From positions 292,281,736 through 292,345,735 of the forward strand of contig CM060900.1 in the NCBI GenBank assembly GCA_030762935.1: a DNA stretch of 64,000 nt. Direction: 5' to 3'. Positions 23,861 to 35,913 of the stretch are shown piece by piece. The notes beneath the pieces are model-generated. The model made no database searches. It was not told the origin of the DNA and saw nothing but the letters and a program-made list of their open reading frames with translations. Source of the DNA: Hymenopus coronatus. Lineage: Eukaryota > Arthropoda > Insecta > Mantodea > Hymenopodidae. Position numbers and translations under genes: made by a program. Numbering within the stretch: position 1 is the first letter of the stretch; every line of letters begins with the position of its first letter.

Positions 23861-24395
23861 TGCGAACACCTAATGGTGAACGGGATAAATAATGTCTACT
23901 GTAGCTAATTTTACAAGGGTTATGTGCCATCATCTTAGCTATAAAAATAATAAGCATTGCAAGTCAAATTTGTGTATAGTTAGTAGTGAGTCCTTAGTAA
24001 ATGGTAGCGCGCAGTGGAGTGCCAGCGGCACATGAAAAACTGGTAAAGGTTGTAGGCGGCAAGCGTCTAGAAAATTGTTAACCAAATTGTAAGTCAATAA
24101 GTACATTTGCTACATTATGAGATAATTGTGACATTTCTATACTGCAAAATTCCTGAAACGTTTACAGTGCAATATATATACTGTGATATTGAAGGGGTAA
24201 TTAACGAGGTTATTAATGTATTGTTTCAGTAAGCACAATAGTCTTCAAAGCATTTTTAAAACGAAGTAATTAGAAGTGCAACTAGTACACTAAATGTATA
24301 TTGTAACATTGCATGTGGTTTAATAATTGCCTTGCTTCATTTTGTAGTAAACATTACACCAGATGCCTACCACTAACATGTTTTTAACCTCTCAG
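23861..24395. other. unassigned AT-rich DNA
   Basis: No coding or repeat structure recognised. Confidence 0.5.
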
Positions 24396-24653
24396 TCACC
24401 GTCACACTGCAATTCCTGTGATCTCAATAATTTGATCATGTAATATTTTGGGTTAAATGGAGAAATTTAATACACAAAGCCACTATAAAATAAAAACTTA
24501 TGTATTGTTTTGTTTCTTTTTAACGAAAAAATAGCAGCATTGGTAGTAAATCATAATAATATTTAATATTTATTTGCAAATTTAATTCTTTCCCGGTCTC
24601 CTTTTGCCTGCATTCGCAACATTTTTTGCTTTCGTAATTTCTCCATAATGTAA
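24396..24653 (+). repeat. 258-bp direct repeat, left copy, flanking the P-type element
   Basis: It begins TCACCGTCACACTGCAATT and ends in TTTCTCCATAATGTAA. The same sequence, same orientation and same length lies at 28,345-28,602, about 90% alike by eye. Its last ten bases overlap the start of the left inverted repeat of the transposon. This is much longer than any target duplication of a P-type element. Confidence 0.85.
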
Positions 24654-25439
24654 ATAACCAACATCTACATTAGGTAGGTTAACCTAAAATGGTATACTAT
24701 CTGGTTCCCGTAAATTCTCAGTCATTTTCGGATTCCAAGAATTATTCATTAATGTCAAAGGTTATAGCTTGTTAGTTTTAAGGAATTCCGACAGCAAAAT
24801 ACACTTCTAACGTGAATCAAGTACGTTTTTATTTCTTTATTTAAACGATTTGACGAAAGGAAAGACACTTAATATATAAAAAAAATATTTGATTCTTAAC
24901 CGTTATTTTGCGTTATTAACTCCATAACCGGGTGCATTCACTTAGCATTGAATGGAGAAGAGAATTGGTGCAGTACTACAGTCGGCTAGCAGAAGGTTGA
25001 TGCACAGGAAACTTTCATTCCATGCGGGCTAATTTATGAATGAATAGATCATTTCCCACTACGAAATTACTACATTTAATCAGACCAGGTTCAAGCTTAC
25101 TATCCAGGAGATCCTTGTGGATCGTCTCCGAAACCCAAAAGCATCCAGAAGGGGGCAATAGCGTTAGATAATGCATCGAGTCTGCTTCTGTCTATAGTAG
25201 TACCACGGAATATGGACTAATACGGTAGGTATCACCAGCTAGATGCGCAGTAAACTTTCGTGCTGATAACGTCAGCTGGTGTAGCGGTCGCTCGTTGCTC
25301 TGATTACAATGACAGTATTTATGTGGATTTTGGTTGCTCAAACTTCTTGTGAGCGTTGTACGTGATGGATTCAGGTATGGAGAAGGGATGATCGTCTCCC
25401 ACCAGATAATCCCCGCATTCGTTCCATACATTTTTACGA

Positions 25440-26672
25440 AGAAGATTATGAACGAGATTTAAAAGCGGAAGTCTTCAAACTTGCTCCTAAAAAGATTAAA
25501 AGGCATTGCTTTACCACATCTAAATTTAAAGTTATTTAATGACTTGTTTCAGAAAGTTCACAGTCCTAAGAAAAGAAGACAAAACGACTTCTAAACAGAG
25601 ATGTAAAACAATAGTAAATGCTGTGTTAGAAGAAACAAACAAAAATTCTGAAGTAAATATAATAATATCTCCGAAAGTCCTGTTACCTCTCCCTCGTCAT
25701 TTAACATAACACCTACAAATACAGAGGACATTAAATCAGAAGTTTAAGCATTTAGAAGTCACAATTTAAGATTAGAGAGGAAAGTAACACGTTTAGAAAA
25801 CGAATTGCAAGGAGTACAATCCGAAATGTATAAGTTACGGAGCATCGAACGTGCATTCCAGCAAATGTTCTCATTTTGCCAGCAGCAAGTTTTACTTACA
25901 GGTACATATAAAAATTTGGACTCTGATGATATTTCAAAGGAAATAATTTTGAGATGCATGTCTGAGAAGGCGTATGGTTATGTGAGAGAATACGTTAAAT
26001 ATCCTCTATAAGTTCTATAACCATCAAAAGACGCTTGGCCCAATTCATCATATCACAGGAATCATTAAATCAAATGCGTACCAATTACAACAGAAAGCAA
26101 GTTCTGTTAGTGAGTATGAGAAGGACCTTGGTCTGAGCTTTGATGAGATGAAAGTGAAATCCGACTACAGATATACTACAATTGTGATGAGACAGTAACA
26201 AAAGAATTACTAACGGACATTGTTCAAATGGTCGAAAGGCAGGTTTCAAAATCCATTCCTTAGTCTGTGATACGGGAGTATCAAATAGGAAATTACTCTC
26301 TAACCTTGAAATTATAAGAGATATATCCTAAATCCCGCATCCTGCAATAGAAGCTGAAAATCGCCCCTTACGGACTTTCTCGACATTCCTCACTTGTTGA
26401 AATTATTCAGTTACCATTTATTGGACGAAGGATCTGTTTTACATAATGGTAAAACAAGTCACGGCTTCTGAAAATCACGTTTATGCTATAAAAATACTAT
26501 GGCTTACGCCACAATCTCACGTTATTTACGGGCACTGAAAGCCAAAAAGTTCGTCCTGCCATTTATTAGGCTCAAGAATATGAACAAGAGAAAATCAGAA
26601 AAACGGAAAATACCCGGAAACAAACGCACTGATATGGCGAGAAAGAAAATGAGAAAATTATGCTACAACTGA
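25440..26672 (+). pseudogene. P-type (THAP9-like) transposase pseudogene
   Basis: A coiled-coil segment (RLERKVTRLENELQGVQSE) precedes ISKEIILRCMSEKAYGYVRE, the helix before the catalytic core in P/THAP9 proteins. Further on, in other frames, are SFDEMKVKSDYRY (first catalytic Asp region), LTDIVQMVERQ, LVCDTGVSNRKLLSNL, then FSDIPHLLKLFSYHLLDEG. The last is the second catalytic region and GTP-binding neighbourhood of the family. The N-terminal THAP zinc finger cannot be made out with confidence. There are at least six frame breaks, so it is inactive. Confidence 0.75.
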
Positions 26673-27179
26673 ATAAATAATCGTATGTGTACATGAAGCA
26701 GGAAACAACACATCGGGTAATATATTTTATTGTATACCTACTGTTTTATCCGCGAGCCTTACTAATGTGTTGAGTTATTTATTATGTAGCTTTAAACTCT
26801 GTTAGGATGTAGTTATCAAACAAAGGAATTCAAGCAAGATACCTAAACAACTGGGGGCAACATTTACCGAGCGTGAGACATAGGCGCAAATGGTGAGCCT
26901 TTATATATAATACTTTAAACAATTGCTCCTTTAGCATCAATAATTTAAATCTAATGGTTAGAGTTGAACAAGTTATCTGTTTTATTTACGATTTGATGGA
27001 GAAAATCCAAAAGTGTATCTTTATGCAGCACCATAGCTTTTAATTTGTTAACAATGACCACAGCAGTAAGCACGCCGTAGCTGAGTATATACACCAGATG
27101 ACGTCACGGCCAGCGTGTGCGAGAGAGAAACATGCGCGTGATACCTACCGTATACACTCAAGTTAACATGAGTAGTACT

Positions 27180-27434
27180 TTTTTTTTTTTTTTTGTAATT
27201 TAACGTCCTTTAACCTGGTTTGGTCATATCGGACGATGAACGTAATTGATGATATGATGCTCAAATGATCTCGGGGTCCATGGAGCTTAAAGTTACTCGA
27301 CATTCGTCTTCTCAGGATAAGGGAAAACCCCCAAAAAAACCTTACCCGGTTAACTCATCCTAAGCGAGATTGGAACTCACGACCTTTTGAACGTGAGGCA
27401 GACATGCTACCACCACGCTACCCAGGCGGGCTAC
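27180..27434 (-). mobile_element. tRNA-derived SINE inside the P-type element
   Basis: On the minus strand it starts GCCCGCCTGGGTAGCGTGGT (A-box region) with GTGAGTTCCAATCTCGC (B-box region) and ends in an A-tail (T-run at about 27,180-27,194). An exact 10-bp duplication GAGTAGTACT flanks it (27,170-27,179 and 27,435-27,444). The length is 255 bp. It is clearly younger than the host transposon. Confidence 0.9.
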
Positions 27435-28344
27435 GAGTAGTACTGTTCTTTTCTTTGGGAATATCGTCAGAGAGAAGCATCATGGAAGTGTTGGTTGGGT
27501 TTGAGGGTTCACCATTATGTGTAGTATGAGATTCCTTATATGGAGACAAATCCTACTAAAAAGCGTGTACAAAACCTCAGCCTGGCGTTGATTTCTAATT
27601 CATCGGATAGATTAATTGCCCACATACTCTTCCTCTACACTAAGCTTGGTAATGTTGCCGACTAACGGTCAGTTTACTGCGCAACGCCCCAAAACCATAC
27701 CAACCTTAGAAAATGAAAAACCGCTGTAGAAATGAGCAGACAGTTCCAAGTGAAGGCAACCGGTTATTAGCCGCAAGAGGGCAGTAGTAGCACGGTTATA
27801 TGTCGCCAAATGGCGTAATGCTCTGTTTTTCTTTCCCATTAAATCATACGCTATCACCAGTTTATCAAGACAATGATGCATTAAATGTCCTTTCCTTGCT
27901 CCTATCGTTTAAAATAAAGAAACAAGGACGCACTTATTTATTGGCCGCTAGCCGACCGTAGTACTGCACCAATTCTCTTCTCCATTCAATGCTAAGTGAA
28001 TGCACCCGGTTATGGAGTTAATAACGCAAGATAACAGTTAAGAATCAAATGTTTTTTTATATATTAAGTATCTTTCCTTTCGTCAAATCGTTTAAATAAA
28101 GAAATAAAAACTTACCTGACTCATGTTAAAAGTGTATTTTGGTGTCGGAATTCCTTAAAACTAACAAGATATAACCTATGACATTAATCAATAATTCTTG
28201 GAATCCGAAAATGACTGAGAATTTACGGGAACCAGATAGTATACCATTTTAGGTTAACCTACCTAATGCAGATGTTGGTTATTTAGTTTATGTGGTACAT
28301 TAGCTACCAAAAGGTGATTTCATCAGAATATGAAGACACTTCTG

Positions 28345-28602
28345 TCACCGTCACACTGCAATTACGGTGTTCTCAATAATTAGATCATGTAATATTTTGG
28401 GTTAAATGGAGAAATTTAATGCACAAAGCTACTACCAAATAAAAACTTATCTATTGCTTTGTTTCTTTTTAACGAAGAAATAGCAGCATTAGTAGTAGAT
28501 GAAAATAATATTTAATATTTATTTACAAATTTAATTCTTTCTCGGCCTCCCTTTTCCTGCCTTCGCACCATTTTTTGCCTTCCTAATTTCTCCAAAATGT
28601 AA
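28345..28602 (+). repeat. 258-bp direct repeat, right copy
   Basis: It matches the copy at 24,396-24,653 along its full length without net length change, ending TTTCTCCAAAATGTAA. It begins 52 bp beyond the right end of the P-type element. Confidence 0.85.
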
Positions 28603-28840
28603 TTCACAGCACTTCAAAGAATATATAAACACTATGCAGGCACTGCCGTAACATTATGCCAACACCATCGTTGCTTTCCCACACTGTTAACTGTATATTT
28701 CATCCTTTCCATACTACCCTATGGGTGCGTTGTGTTCCTTCCTTTTCGCAACACCAACCATATATGCTCCATTAGGCAGAGCACTACACGTTTCAGATGT
28801 AAAGATTGGCTGCCTACCTTAGACCTCTGGGAGAATATAC

Positions 28841-29277
28841 ATATCACGGGATAAGGAGGGATTGATAAGAGAGATAAATTACATTACGGAAGAGACAAAT
28901 GCGCATTTGAAATGGACAGGAGATAACTTTTGTGAAACATGTGCAAAAGTGTAAAAACAGATTTTTTAAGGTGCGAATGAGCGTAGTACATGGATTAATA
29001 AACGACACAGGTAAACATGTACCGTTACTGGAGTGACTCGCATAAAAGGGGATGAAATGCTAATCCCCCGGTGATACTCATACCAGGGGGAAAAAGCAAC
29101 GGCGTTCATGTTGCAAAAGTAATTGAGAACTGAAAGAAAATTACTTGTGTGTTAATACCACCCCTGAGAAAGATTATATGCTGACATTCTGAGCTAGGGC
29201 GTTCACACTTTAGCACATTTCCTTGACTTCCCGGACCGTTATGCGAACAATCAACCTATAACGCGCGAGCCGCTACG
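28841..29277 (+). repeat. 5' LTR of the Gypsy element (internally deleted)
   Basis: It aligns with 35,914-36,625 from ATCACG...AAGGAGGGATTGATAAG through GAGAGATAAATTACATTAC to the end at GCTACG. About 240 bp present in the 3' LTR (about 36,200-36,437) are absent, and the terminal TGTCAC has been lost. Confidence 0.85.
29041..29051 (+). promoter_or_regulatory. TATA-like box of the LTR promoter
   Basis: CATAAAAGGGG occurs in the 5' LTR and as AATAAAAGGGG at 36,118-36,128 in the 3' LTR, conserved while the surroundings diverged. The position fits a U3 TATA box. Confidence 0.55.
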
Positions 29278-29279
29278 AA

Positions 29280-29297
29280 TGGCGCCCACAGTTCGGA
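29280..29297 (+). other. tRNA primer-binding site
   Basis: TGGCGCCCACAGTTCGGA starts two bases after the 5' LTR end. TGGCGCC is the usual start of a tRNA-Lys-type primer-binding site. Confidence 0.65.
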
Positions 29298-29299
29298 CT

Positions 29300-31560
29300 G
29301 TGATACGACTAGCAGCACAATGGGACGACCGCAGACGTCGGAGCCGAAGACGAAAGACCAAACCACAGCAGAGTAAGCAGCAGTACGATAGGAATGGCGC
29401 AAAACGACGAATACTCCGAAACGTCTTGTATGACACTGATACCACGAAGAAACCTCTGGAGAACACGACGACGATAATGCCAAAAGTAGATGGAAAATTT
29501 CAATCAAGTTCCAAAGAAAACTGAAACAGTGCTATGAGAAACTTAGAAGCACTTAAGCCCAGAATGTAAGTAGATATTGAAAATGCTATTAAGAAGTAAT
29601 AAAATTGTTCATCGAGGCAATGTAGACAGTATACAGATCAACTTTTAGAGAATAAAAGCTTAAGAGTAGAGAACGTAGGGAATAGGGAAAAATTTCCAGA
29701 ATATGCAATAACTGCAAAAAACAAAAATTAATGTAGATCACTAACATACTGTAGATCCGAACAACATTTTGAGCTAAATGAAATTGGCAGGTCACATTTA
29801 ATGTTTGTGCAATCCCAAACCTTGGACGAAGCAATAAGTAAGACATTTGAAAGTAAAAAGACGTTAAACAGCAAAAAATTAGAGCAAATATTACAAAATC
29901 AAAATGAAGCTATTAATCACAAATAGTAAGTTAAATTGAGGCAATCAGCCAAAACTTAGGACAGAAATTAGAAAGTCAAAATGAAGCAATTAACCAAAAC
30001 TTACAACGGAAATTAGAAAGTCTAAATGAGATAATCAGTAAAAAATTAGAAAGTAAAAATGCAGCAAGAAGTTAAAAATTGGAGCATAAAATAGAAATGC
30101 AGAATCAGTCGATAGAGCCAAAATGAGAGACGTTTGCTGAGCAACAAAGAAAAACGAGAGGGGAAATAATGGGTGCAGTTAGAGCAAAAATAGGTAGACA
30201 AAACCAGGTACCAGATGAGATCAGAACTGGACAAAATAATATCAAAAAGGAATTCTATTTAGTAAGAGCTGAGGTACGGGAAGCGTGTAATGAAATTGAA
30301 ACATTAAAACAGTAAGTGGAACATTTGCAATTATCGAATGCTTTCTAGGTTAGTTGTGTGCGAATAGAGCAAAAACAAACAGAAATCCCGAATAGCGTAA
30401 ATTTCGAGTTACCTGGAGTCAAGGAACAAAATAAGGAAGTAAAGGACATCCACAGCTCCCTCAATCAATTAAGAGATAATTATAAGGGACTTTTAGGGAT
30501 ATGGGGCAATTAACCGCTTAGAAACAATTGTAATGCAACGAATCAAAATACAGGCACGCCAACTCCACAGACGTTCCGAAGCAGATCCTTTCAGAAAAAT
30601 GTACTTTAGGGGCGGTATCGCCACAGACCTGTGCAGTTAACGGTAATAGTGCCCACAGTGTGCATACTGATTTTATGCCTAACCAGATTATTGTGCCGAG
30701 ACAATTGTTGAACGAGATGGCTTTACCCATTTTCGATGCCTCTGTAGACAACGTCAAGCGTTACATACTAGATCTAGAATCCTATTTCAACATAAATGGT
30801 ATACATGAACTGTATAAAATAATTGTTGTCAAACGAGACTTGAAGGGGCGGTGCCATTAGTTGGCTTCGTTTAACTATAGAAGACCATGCCACTTACGTA
30901 CAGTTTCGGTAAGACTTTCTGAATAAGTTTTGGAACGAGTGTACAGAGTACAATGTAATGGGCATTGTCAACTATCACAAAGGGGTTAGTTGGTTAATTT
31001 CTGAAGCTGGCGCAACAAAGTCAGTTACTAGAATCGCCTGTGAACGAAAGTGAACTTATATCTCTTATAGCAATTAGAAATTAAACATTACCTGACTGTC
31101 GCAAAGCCGAGAAAAATGGGAGAAGTTTTGGAATTACTGACTGCATTTCTGAGTAGGCCGTAGAGCAAATTCAGAATCTGCATAGAAACCCGCAAAGATA
31201 ATTCTCTGAAAACGTACAGATTACGATGCTCGAAGACGCTATACCCACCCACGCGTGACAGACGCAGAAACAATCAGTAAGGTCAACAAAACAGGCACAT
31301 ACAAGCGTGAATATTACCAAGATCAGAAAAGGAGCAAGCGCACATAAATTGACAATTTCAAACACACCAGGAATCAAAATGTTAAACGGAGGCAAAATAG
31401 CTAGGAAGCCGACAACAGAAGGCAAAACAGTAATGGGTCACCGCGAAGCAACAAAAGCAACAATGGGAGCACCGAGCACACCCCACCCCAGTGGCGGAGC
31501 GGCATGGTATTTCAACGAACTCGGGACAGACGGAACCGATAACTGAGGGAAACATCCAAT
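29300..31560 (+). pseudogene. gag relic of the Gypsy element
   Basis: The N-terminal part is basic (RRRRSRRRKTKPQQSK). From 29.85 to 30.1 kb the DNA holds about 51-bp tandem repeats coding KLESQNEAINQN-type heptads, a long predicted coiled coil. Around 30.68-30.84 kb, PNQIIVPRQLLNEMALPIFD and YILDLESYFNINGI resemble the start of a Gypsy capsid domain. A basic, Pro-rich tail follows at 31.3-31.5 kb. No CCHC knuckle was identified with certainty. There are many stops. Confidence 0.6.
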
Positions 31561-31619
31561 AGGCCGCAATATGTATCCCTATATGGTCCGTAAACTGACG
31601 GTTGCAATGCAATAATCAG

Positions 31620-32035
31620 AGAAGGGGGCGAACGAGAAAGAAACTTGCAGATCATCGAATTAGGCAGTAGTGGAAAAACGAACCTGAGATTAGGCAGGCA
31701 GAATGATTCTGAAACCATAGCAAAATATGAAATTGTAAACGCGCCAAAATTGAGATTCCCATAGCCGGAGATAAATATTACGCAAATATAGTTAGTGGGG
31801 CAGTTGTTTTCAATCATTTAGTAGCCATAGGTTTGAAAATGCAAACACTGCCCAACGAAAACGGATAGTATGTTTTAGCGGCGGGTCGCTCTAACAAACG
31901 GAGTGTTAAACAGCAGGTCATGTTAGCTATACAAATAAAGCATTGTCATATTCAATGCATATTTTTGAGTATCGCAAATGTCGTCATAGATGTGTTATTA
32001 GGGAGCGATGTTTACCGCAAAGAAAGCTAAATCTG
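31620..32035 (+). pseudogene. retropepsin relic
   Basis: In frames broken by stops: GAVVFNHLVAIGL, then VVIDVLLGSDVYRK, like the second conserved motif of Gypsy aspartic proteases (I-LG-D). The catalytic DTG triplet is not clearly visible. Position between gag and RT supports the call. Confidence 0.5.
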
Positions 32036-32252
32036 ACTACCAACGTGAGGGCGTGATCTTGACGAGAGCTGACGGCAAGGTGAACCAACATTTTGTCCAG
32101 GTATACACCAGTCACAGAAACGAGCGAGGTAAAGATGAATGGATAATGAGTTTGAGGTAATTGTAAATTTACGCGTAGAAGATAAAAGTATGGTTTTAGG
32201 CAAATGAATAAATAAATGAAATAAAAGCTAATAGAAACTTGTATGAATGTGA

Positions 32253-33240
32253 ATGTGGAGGATACACAGTATGAGCTCATTAACCAGCCTTACCACGGAC
32301 CAAGAACAGGCACTCGTAGAACCAAGAGGCAGCACCGAGACGCAGATAGACAGTTTGAATGAAACCGAGATACTATGGAAGATAAGGGCAAAAGTTGATG
32401 GTGCGCAAGCATTAAATAATGACTATAAAAGAATGTTACATAATATGTTAATCAACAACAGACAGGTTAATTTTTCTGGGAAAGTAGCTTGCTGTAATAT
32501 ATTCGACTATGAGTTCAAGATTAGAGAAAGGGCCTCCGAAAGGCATAAATGTCGGATCATCCCGATGGTGTTGAGCGAAAGCGTAGAAAAGCTACAAAAA
32601 CTGTTGCATAAAGGCGTGATTGATATATCGAAATCTATTTATTGGAACACCCTCTGCATAGCGAAGAAGGAAAACGGATATGTCCGGATTACCGTCGACG
32701 CACGTAGACTGAACAAATACACTGCCCCAAATGCTTCAGGACTGAAAGTATTGACCACTAAAGAAACCCTTAAAAAAATACTAAGCCTTCACTCACGCTG
32801 GAAAATTTTCTGAACCTTCGAAATGTCCCTTCGGGTTTTTGCCAGAGTGGTGCCTTTCCGTCATATGTTGAACAAAATATTCAGAAATACTACCGAAAAA
32901 TTTATGACTCAGTATCATAATTTTTATTACATGACGATGACATTGAGCGAAACATCTAACATTTGGACTTTGTATTTTCACGGTTGGCGGAATGTGGGTT
33001 CACAACAAATCTAGGACAGTAAAAGTTCTTTGCTATAGAGCTAAAGCTCATTTTCAATGTCATTTTAGAAAGAGGCATGTTTCCAGTTCCGAAAAGGGTG
33101 AACTCGTCACGCAAAGTACCGGCACCGAAGAATATGAAACAACAGCGCAGATTTTTAGGCATGGGCGAATATCAAGAGTAGATGGCTCGGGACTTACGCT
33201 GCAGTGGCAGCTACCTTGAGAGCGTTGCTAAAAATTGTAA
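32253..33240 (+). pseudogene. Gypsy reverse transcriptase relic
   Basis: A 186-codon open segment (32,253-32,813) contains FSGKVACCNIFDYEFKIRE, LLHKGVIDISKS and CIAKKENGYVRITVDARRLN, the standard entry into a Gypsy RT up to the first palm motif. It then shifts frame. Beyond 32.82 kb only short pieces of palm sequence can be read, and the YxDD motif is not intact (YYMTMT-like remnant). It would be the RNA/DNA-dependent polymerase of the element. Confidence 0.8.
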
Positions 33241-33340
33241 AAACTAGTCTTGGGAGAAACTGAGAGAAGTGCATTTGAGTAAATTAAGGAATCAATCTTA
33301 CTCAAACGACCACGACTGCACTACGTCCATTAATAAAACT

Positions 33341-33540
33341 CAATTTCCATTGGACCTTCCATTTGAAGTTTATTGTGATGCGGCTAGCTTTGGATATGGC
33401 GGAATTCTCACACAGATGGACGAATGCGGAAATACCCATGTGGTGTCAAGAACAGAAAGCATCGCTTGCATCGCCCAACAAAAATTGCAGCAGTCTATTG
33501 CCTATTACACAAACCACATATCTACATCAAATCTACAATA
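33341..33540 (+). pseudogene. RNase H (RT_RNaseH) relic
   Basis: LPFEVYCDAASFGYGGILTQ matches the start of the Gypsy RNase H domain (F.VY.DAS..G.G..L.Q), followed by a Cys/Gln-rich remnant of the NY-type motif. The frame closes at 33,541. Confidence 0.8.
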
Positions 33541-34098
33541 GCGTGCACTGACCACATAAGCTTTACGTTTATTAAAAGTTGAAAATTAACCAGACGTTAA
33601 TCGGACTTTTATACAAGCTATCTTATGTTTTGTTGTAACCATAAAACATATTTCTGGCAGTAACAATGTCTTATCAAGGCTAAGAGCAGAGAAAAATATA
33701 CTTGAAAACCTTGGGGGCACACAGCAAGAGGTAAAACTCCTAAAACTGCACCTTAGTTAAGCAAGCAGGTAGGGGAGAAACTAAACAGGATAAAAAAAAT
33801 ACCAGGGGAATGACGAACGTTTTTCGAGAATACTACCGAAAACACCCAGAATAAATGTTGATATATTAGGGGTCATAGCAAAAAGAAATGGAATAATATA
33901 CAAAATTGGATGGGAGAGAAAACCCGATATGGAAAGTGTATGTCTTGACTGAACTCAAGCACCTGTTTACCCAAGAGTTGCATTTGACTTTAATACAAGC
34001 AGGTAGTGAGATAATGGCTTTGGTAATTAGGGAATATTTGTATATCAATCGGTTGTAACACAAAGCAGAAAAAACAATATCCACTTGCGGGACGCGGT

Positions 34099-34760
34099 AG
34101 AAAGGAACCCATGAATGTTGAATATAACATACCACCTCAACCTATACTACGAAATAGGTCGCGAGCTTTACTAGCTGATGATTATCATGAAACAACGCCT
34201 CCTGGAAGGGGAGGAATGAGGTTTGCAATCGTAATGGTAAATGAATGTCTTCACCAAGCTAGTACGAATCTACCCCTTGAGAAAACTAATGAGAGCAGCA
34301 TACGCAAGCAAAATAACAGATGAATACATGACTGAATATTGCCAAGTAAAGGCAATTATTGTCGATGATATGTCTATCCATAAGGGGATGCGTTGCGAAA
34401 AAAGCTGCGGTATTCCTATGTAAAAATGTATAATTCATCAGACTACCTGAAAGAGCTCCTTCCGAACGAAGCATGAGCGATTTGACAATTTATATACGAA
34501 TTATATGTAACAAGTGAGAAATGTTTTCGTTGCAATATTGCCCCTATATAGAAACTATTATCAACAATACACCATGCCTATCGACGAGATACATCACCAT
34601 AAAAGTACACACCGGCAGAGAGGTGGAAAACGGTATACCAGACGTACCAGAAGCCATTAACACTGGAATGTACGAAAACCAGAATAAAAGTCTACTAGAG
34701 GCTGATGAAGAAAGCCGAAGCGAGAACGAAACGAACGAAGTGTTGTAAGGCAAAATGGCT
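34099..34760 (+). pseudogene. integrase relic
   Basis: In changing frames: TPPGRGGMRFAIVMV (first core Asp region degraded), KITDEYMTEYCQVKAIIVDD (second core motif), then ESTINNTPCL-like sequence (ETIINNTPCLSTRY) and VHTGREVENGIPDVPEA, typical of the end of the core and following insect Gypsy integrase sequence. A GEKVYVKN segment follows near 34.78 kb. Confidence 0.75.
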
Positions 34761-35913
34761 GCCACGTGTTGGAGAAAAAGTTTACGTAAAGAATGCAAAA
34801 TCGTCCGCGTAAAGCAAAAGGTAGAGCCGGATGGAAAACCTACGGCTCGGCCTAGGTAAAGTTGTAATACAGCTGGAATATTTGACTTTCGAAGTACTTT
34901 GTGTTAGAACAAATAACAGCATGGGAGTCTCTACTATTATTCTACTGAAACCTTGCAAACAGATAGTAAAATAGGATTTTGTATTTCTGATGCTACACCT
35001 AGCTTCAAACACAGGCTTTAAAGTGAAATGGCTTGCTTGTATATATATTTCTTCAAAAGGTTTGCACATGAAATTGGGAAATCAGTGGTGACAAAATAAA
35101 AATGATTTAAGCGCTCAAAAATAAATTTAAGTGATACGCAATAATATGTCCATAAAAATCACAAATGTGTACAAAATTGTACAAAGAACTTAAGTATACG
35201 TTCTCTGTTAGTGTAGTTGTACAGGAATAATATGCGTGAGGCTGCAAACATCTGTAGTAGTCTAAGCAATTAGGATAGGCATCAAGAAACAAAAGCGTGT
35301 GAAGTACATGTGTTGGAACTGAATTAATTTATAATTATGTTGGCTGTAATACGAGTATTAGGGGAAACCGTGAACAAAGAAATTACACCAATACTTTCAT
35401 TGGGACATGTGCAAAAATATGCATTAAAAGAAACAAATTAAGTGAAATATAACATAAAAGTAATGTAATGAAACCATACATTATGTATGGGCGTAATCCT
35501 TGCAGAAATACTATGCTTACTATGATATATGTAAACATGTTGATGAAAAAGATAAAGACTTGATATTATTAATGTATTCAAGGAAATGTAAAGAAATGTG
35601 TGCCGTGTAGGGGAATTCTGAAAACGCTGTACTTATACTTATAATTGTCTGTTATACTGGAAAAATATTTATGGAGATATGAATATGAATGATTGTAACG
35701 TTTTATGTTACTATATTAGTATGTAGCACCTAAACACACACGTATGGCGTGACACGTAACGCTGACGTATAATACGCTGAACGCCTCGGAGTGTATGGAT
35801 TGTTCGGAAAGCAGGACTTTACTTAAAATTATGAAAGGGACACACAAAATAAAGCCACTAAGTATATTCAATTGGACTTGCTATTTTACTTCTGAAGCAT
35901 GTAATTCAATACA
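34761..35913. other. 3' internal region of the Gypsy element
   Basis: Between the integrase relic and the 3' LTR no env-like or other open frame is recognisable. A purine-rich GAAAGGGACACAC lies at about 35,834 but is about 70 bp from the LTR, so the polypurine tract is not certain. Confidence 0.4.

Larger units (their letters stand above)
24644..28292 (+). mobile_element. P-superfamily DNA transposon with long inverted repeats
   Basis: Terminal inverted repeats of about 347 bp (24,644-24,990 and 27,947-28,292) are roughly 90% alike. The left terminus CATAATGTAAATAACC resembles the CATGATGAAATAAC start of the Drosophila P element. A decayed P-type transposase lies inside on the plus strand. 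No 8-bp duplication is visible (AATTTCTC against TGGTACAT). Instead, 258-bp direct repeats flank the element. A SINE at 27,180 is a later insertion. Confidence 0.8.

Noticed and set aside
24396..28602. 258-bp direct repeats as LTRs of a retrotransposon
   Set aside because: The interior codes for a P-type transposase and has its own inverted repeats. There is no TG...CA boundary, primer-binding site or pol.
29850..30110. 51-bp repeats as a CRISPR-like array or satellite
   Set aside because: The repeats encode heptad coiled-coil units in the gag position of an LTR element and have no spacers.
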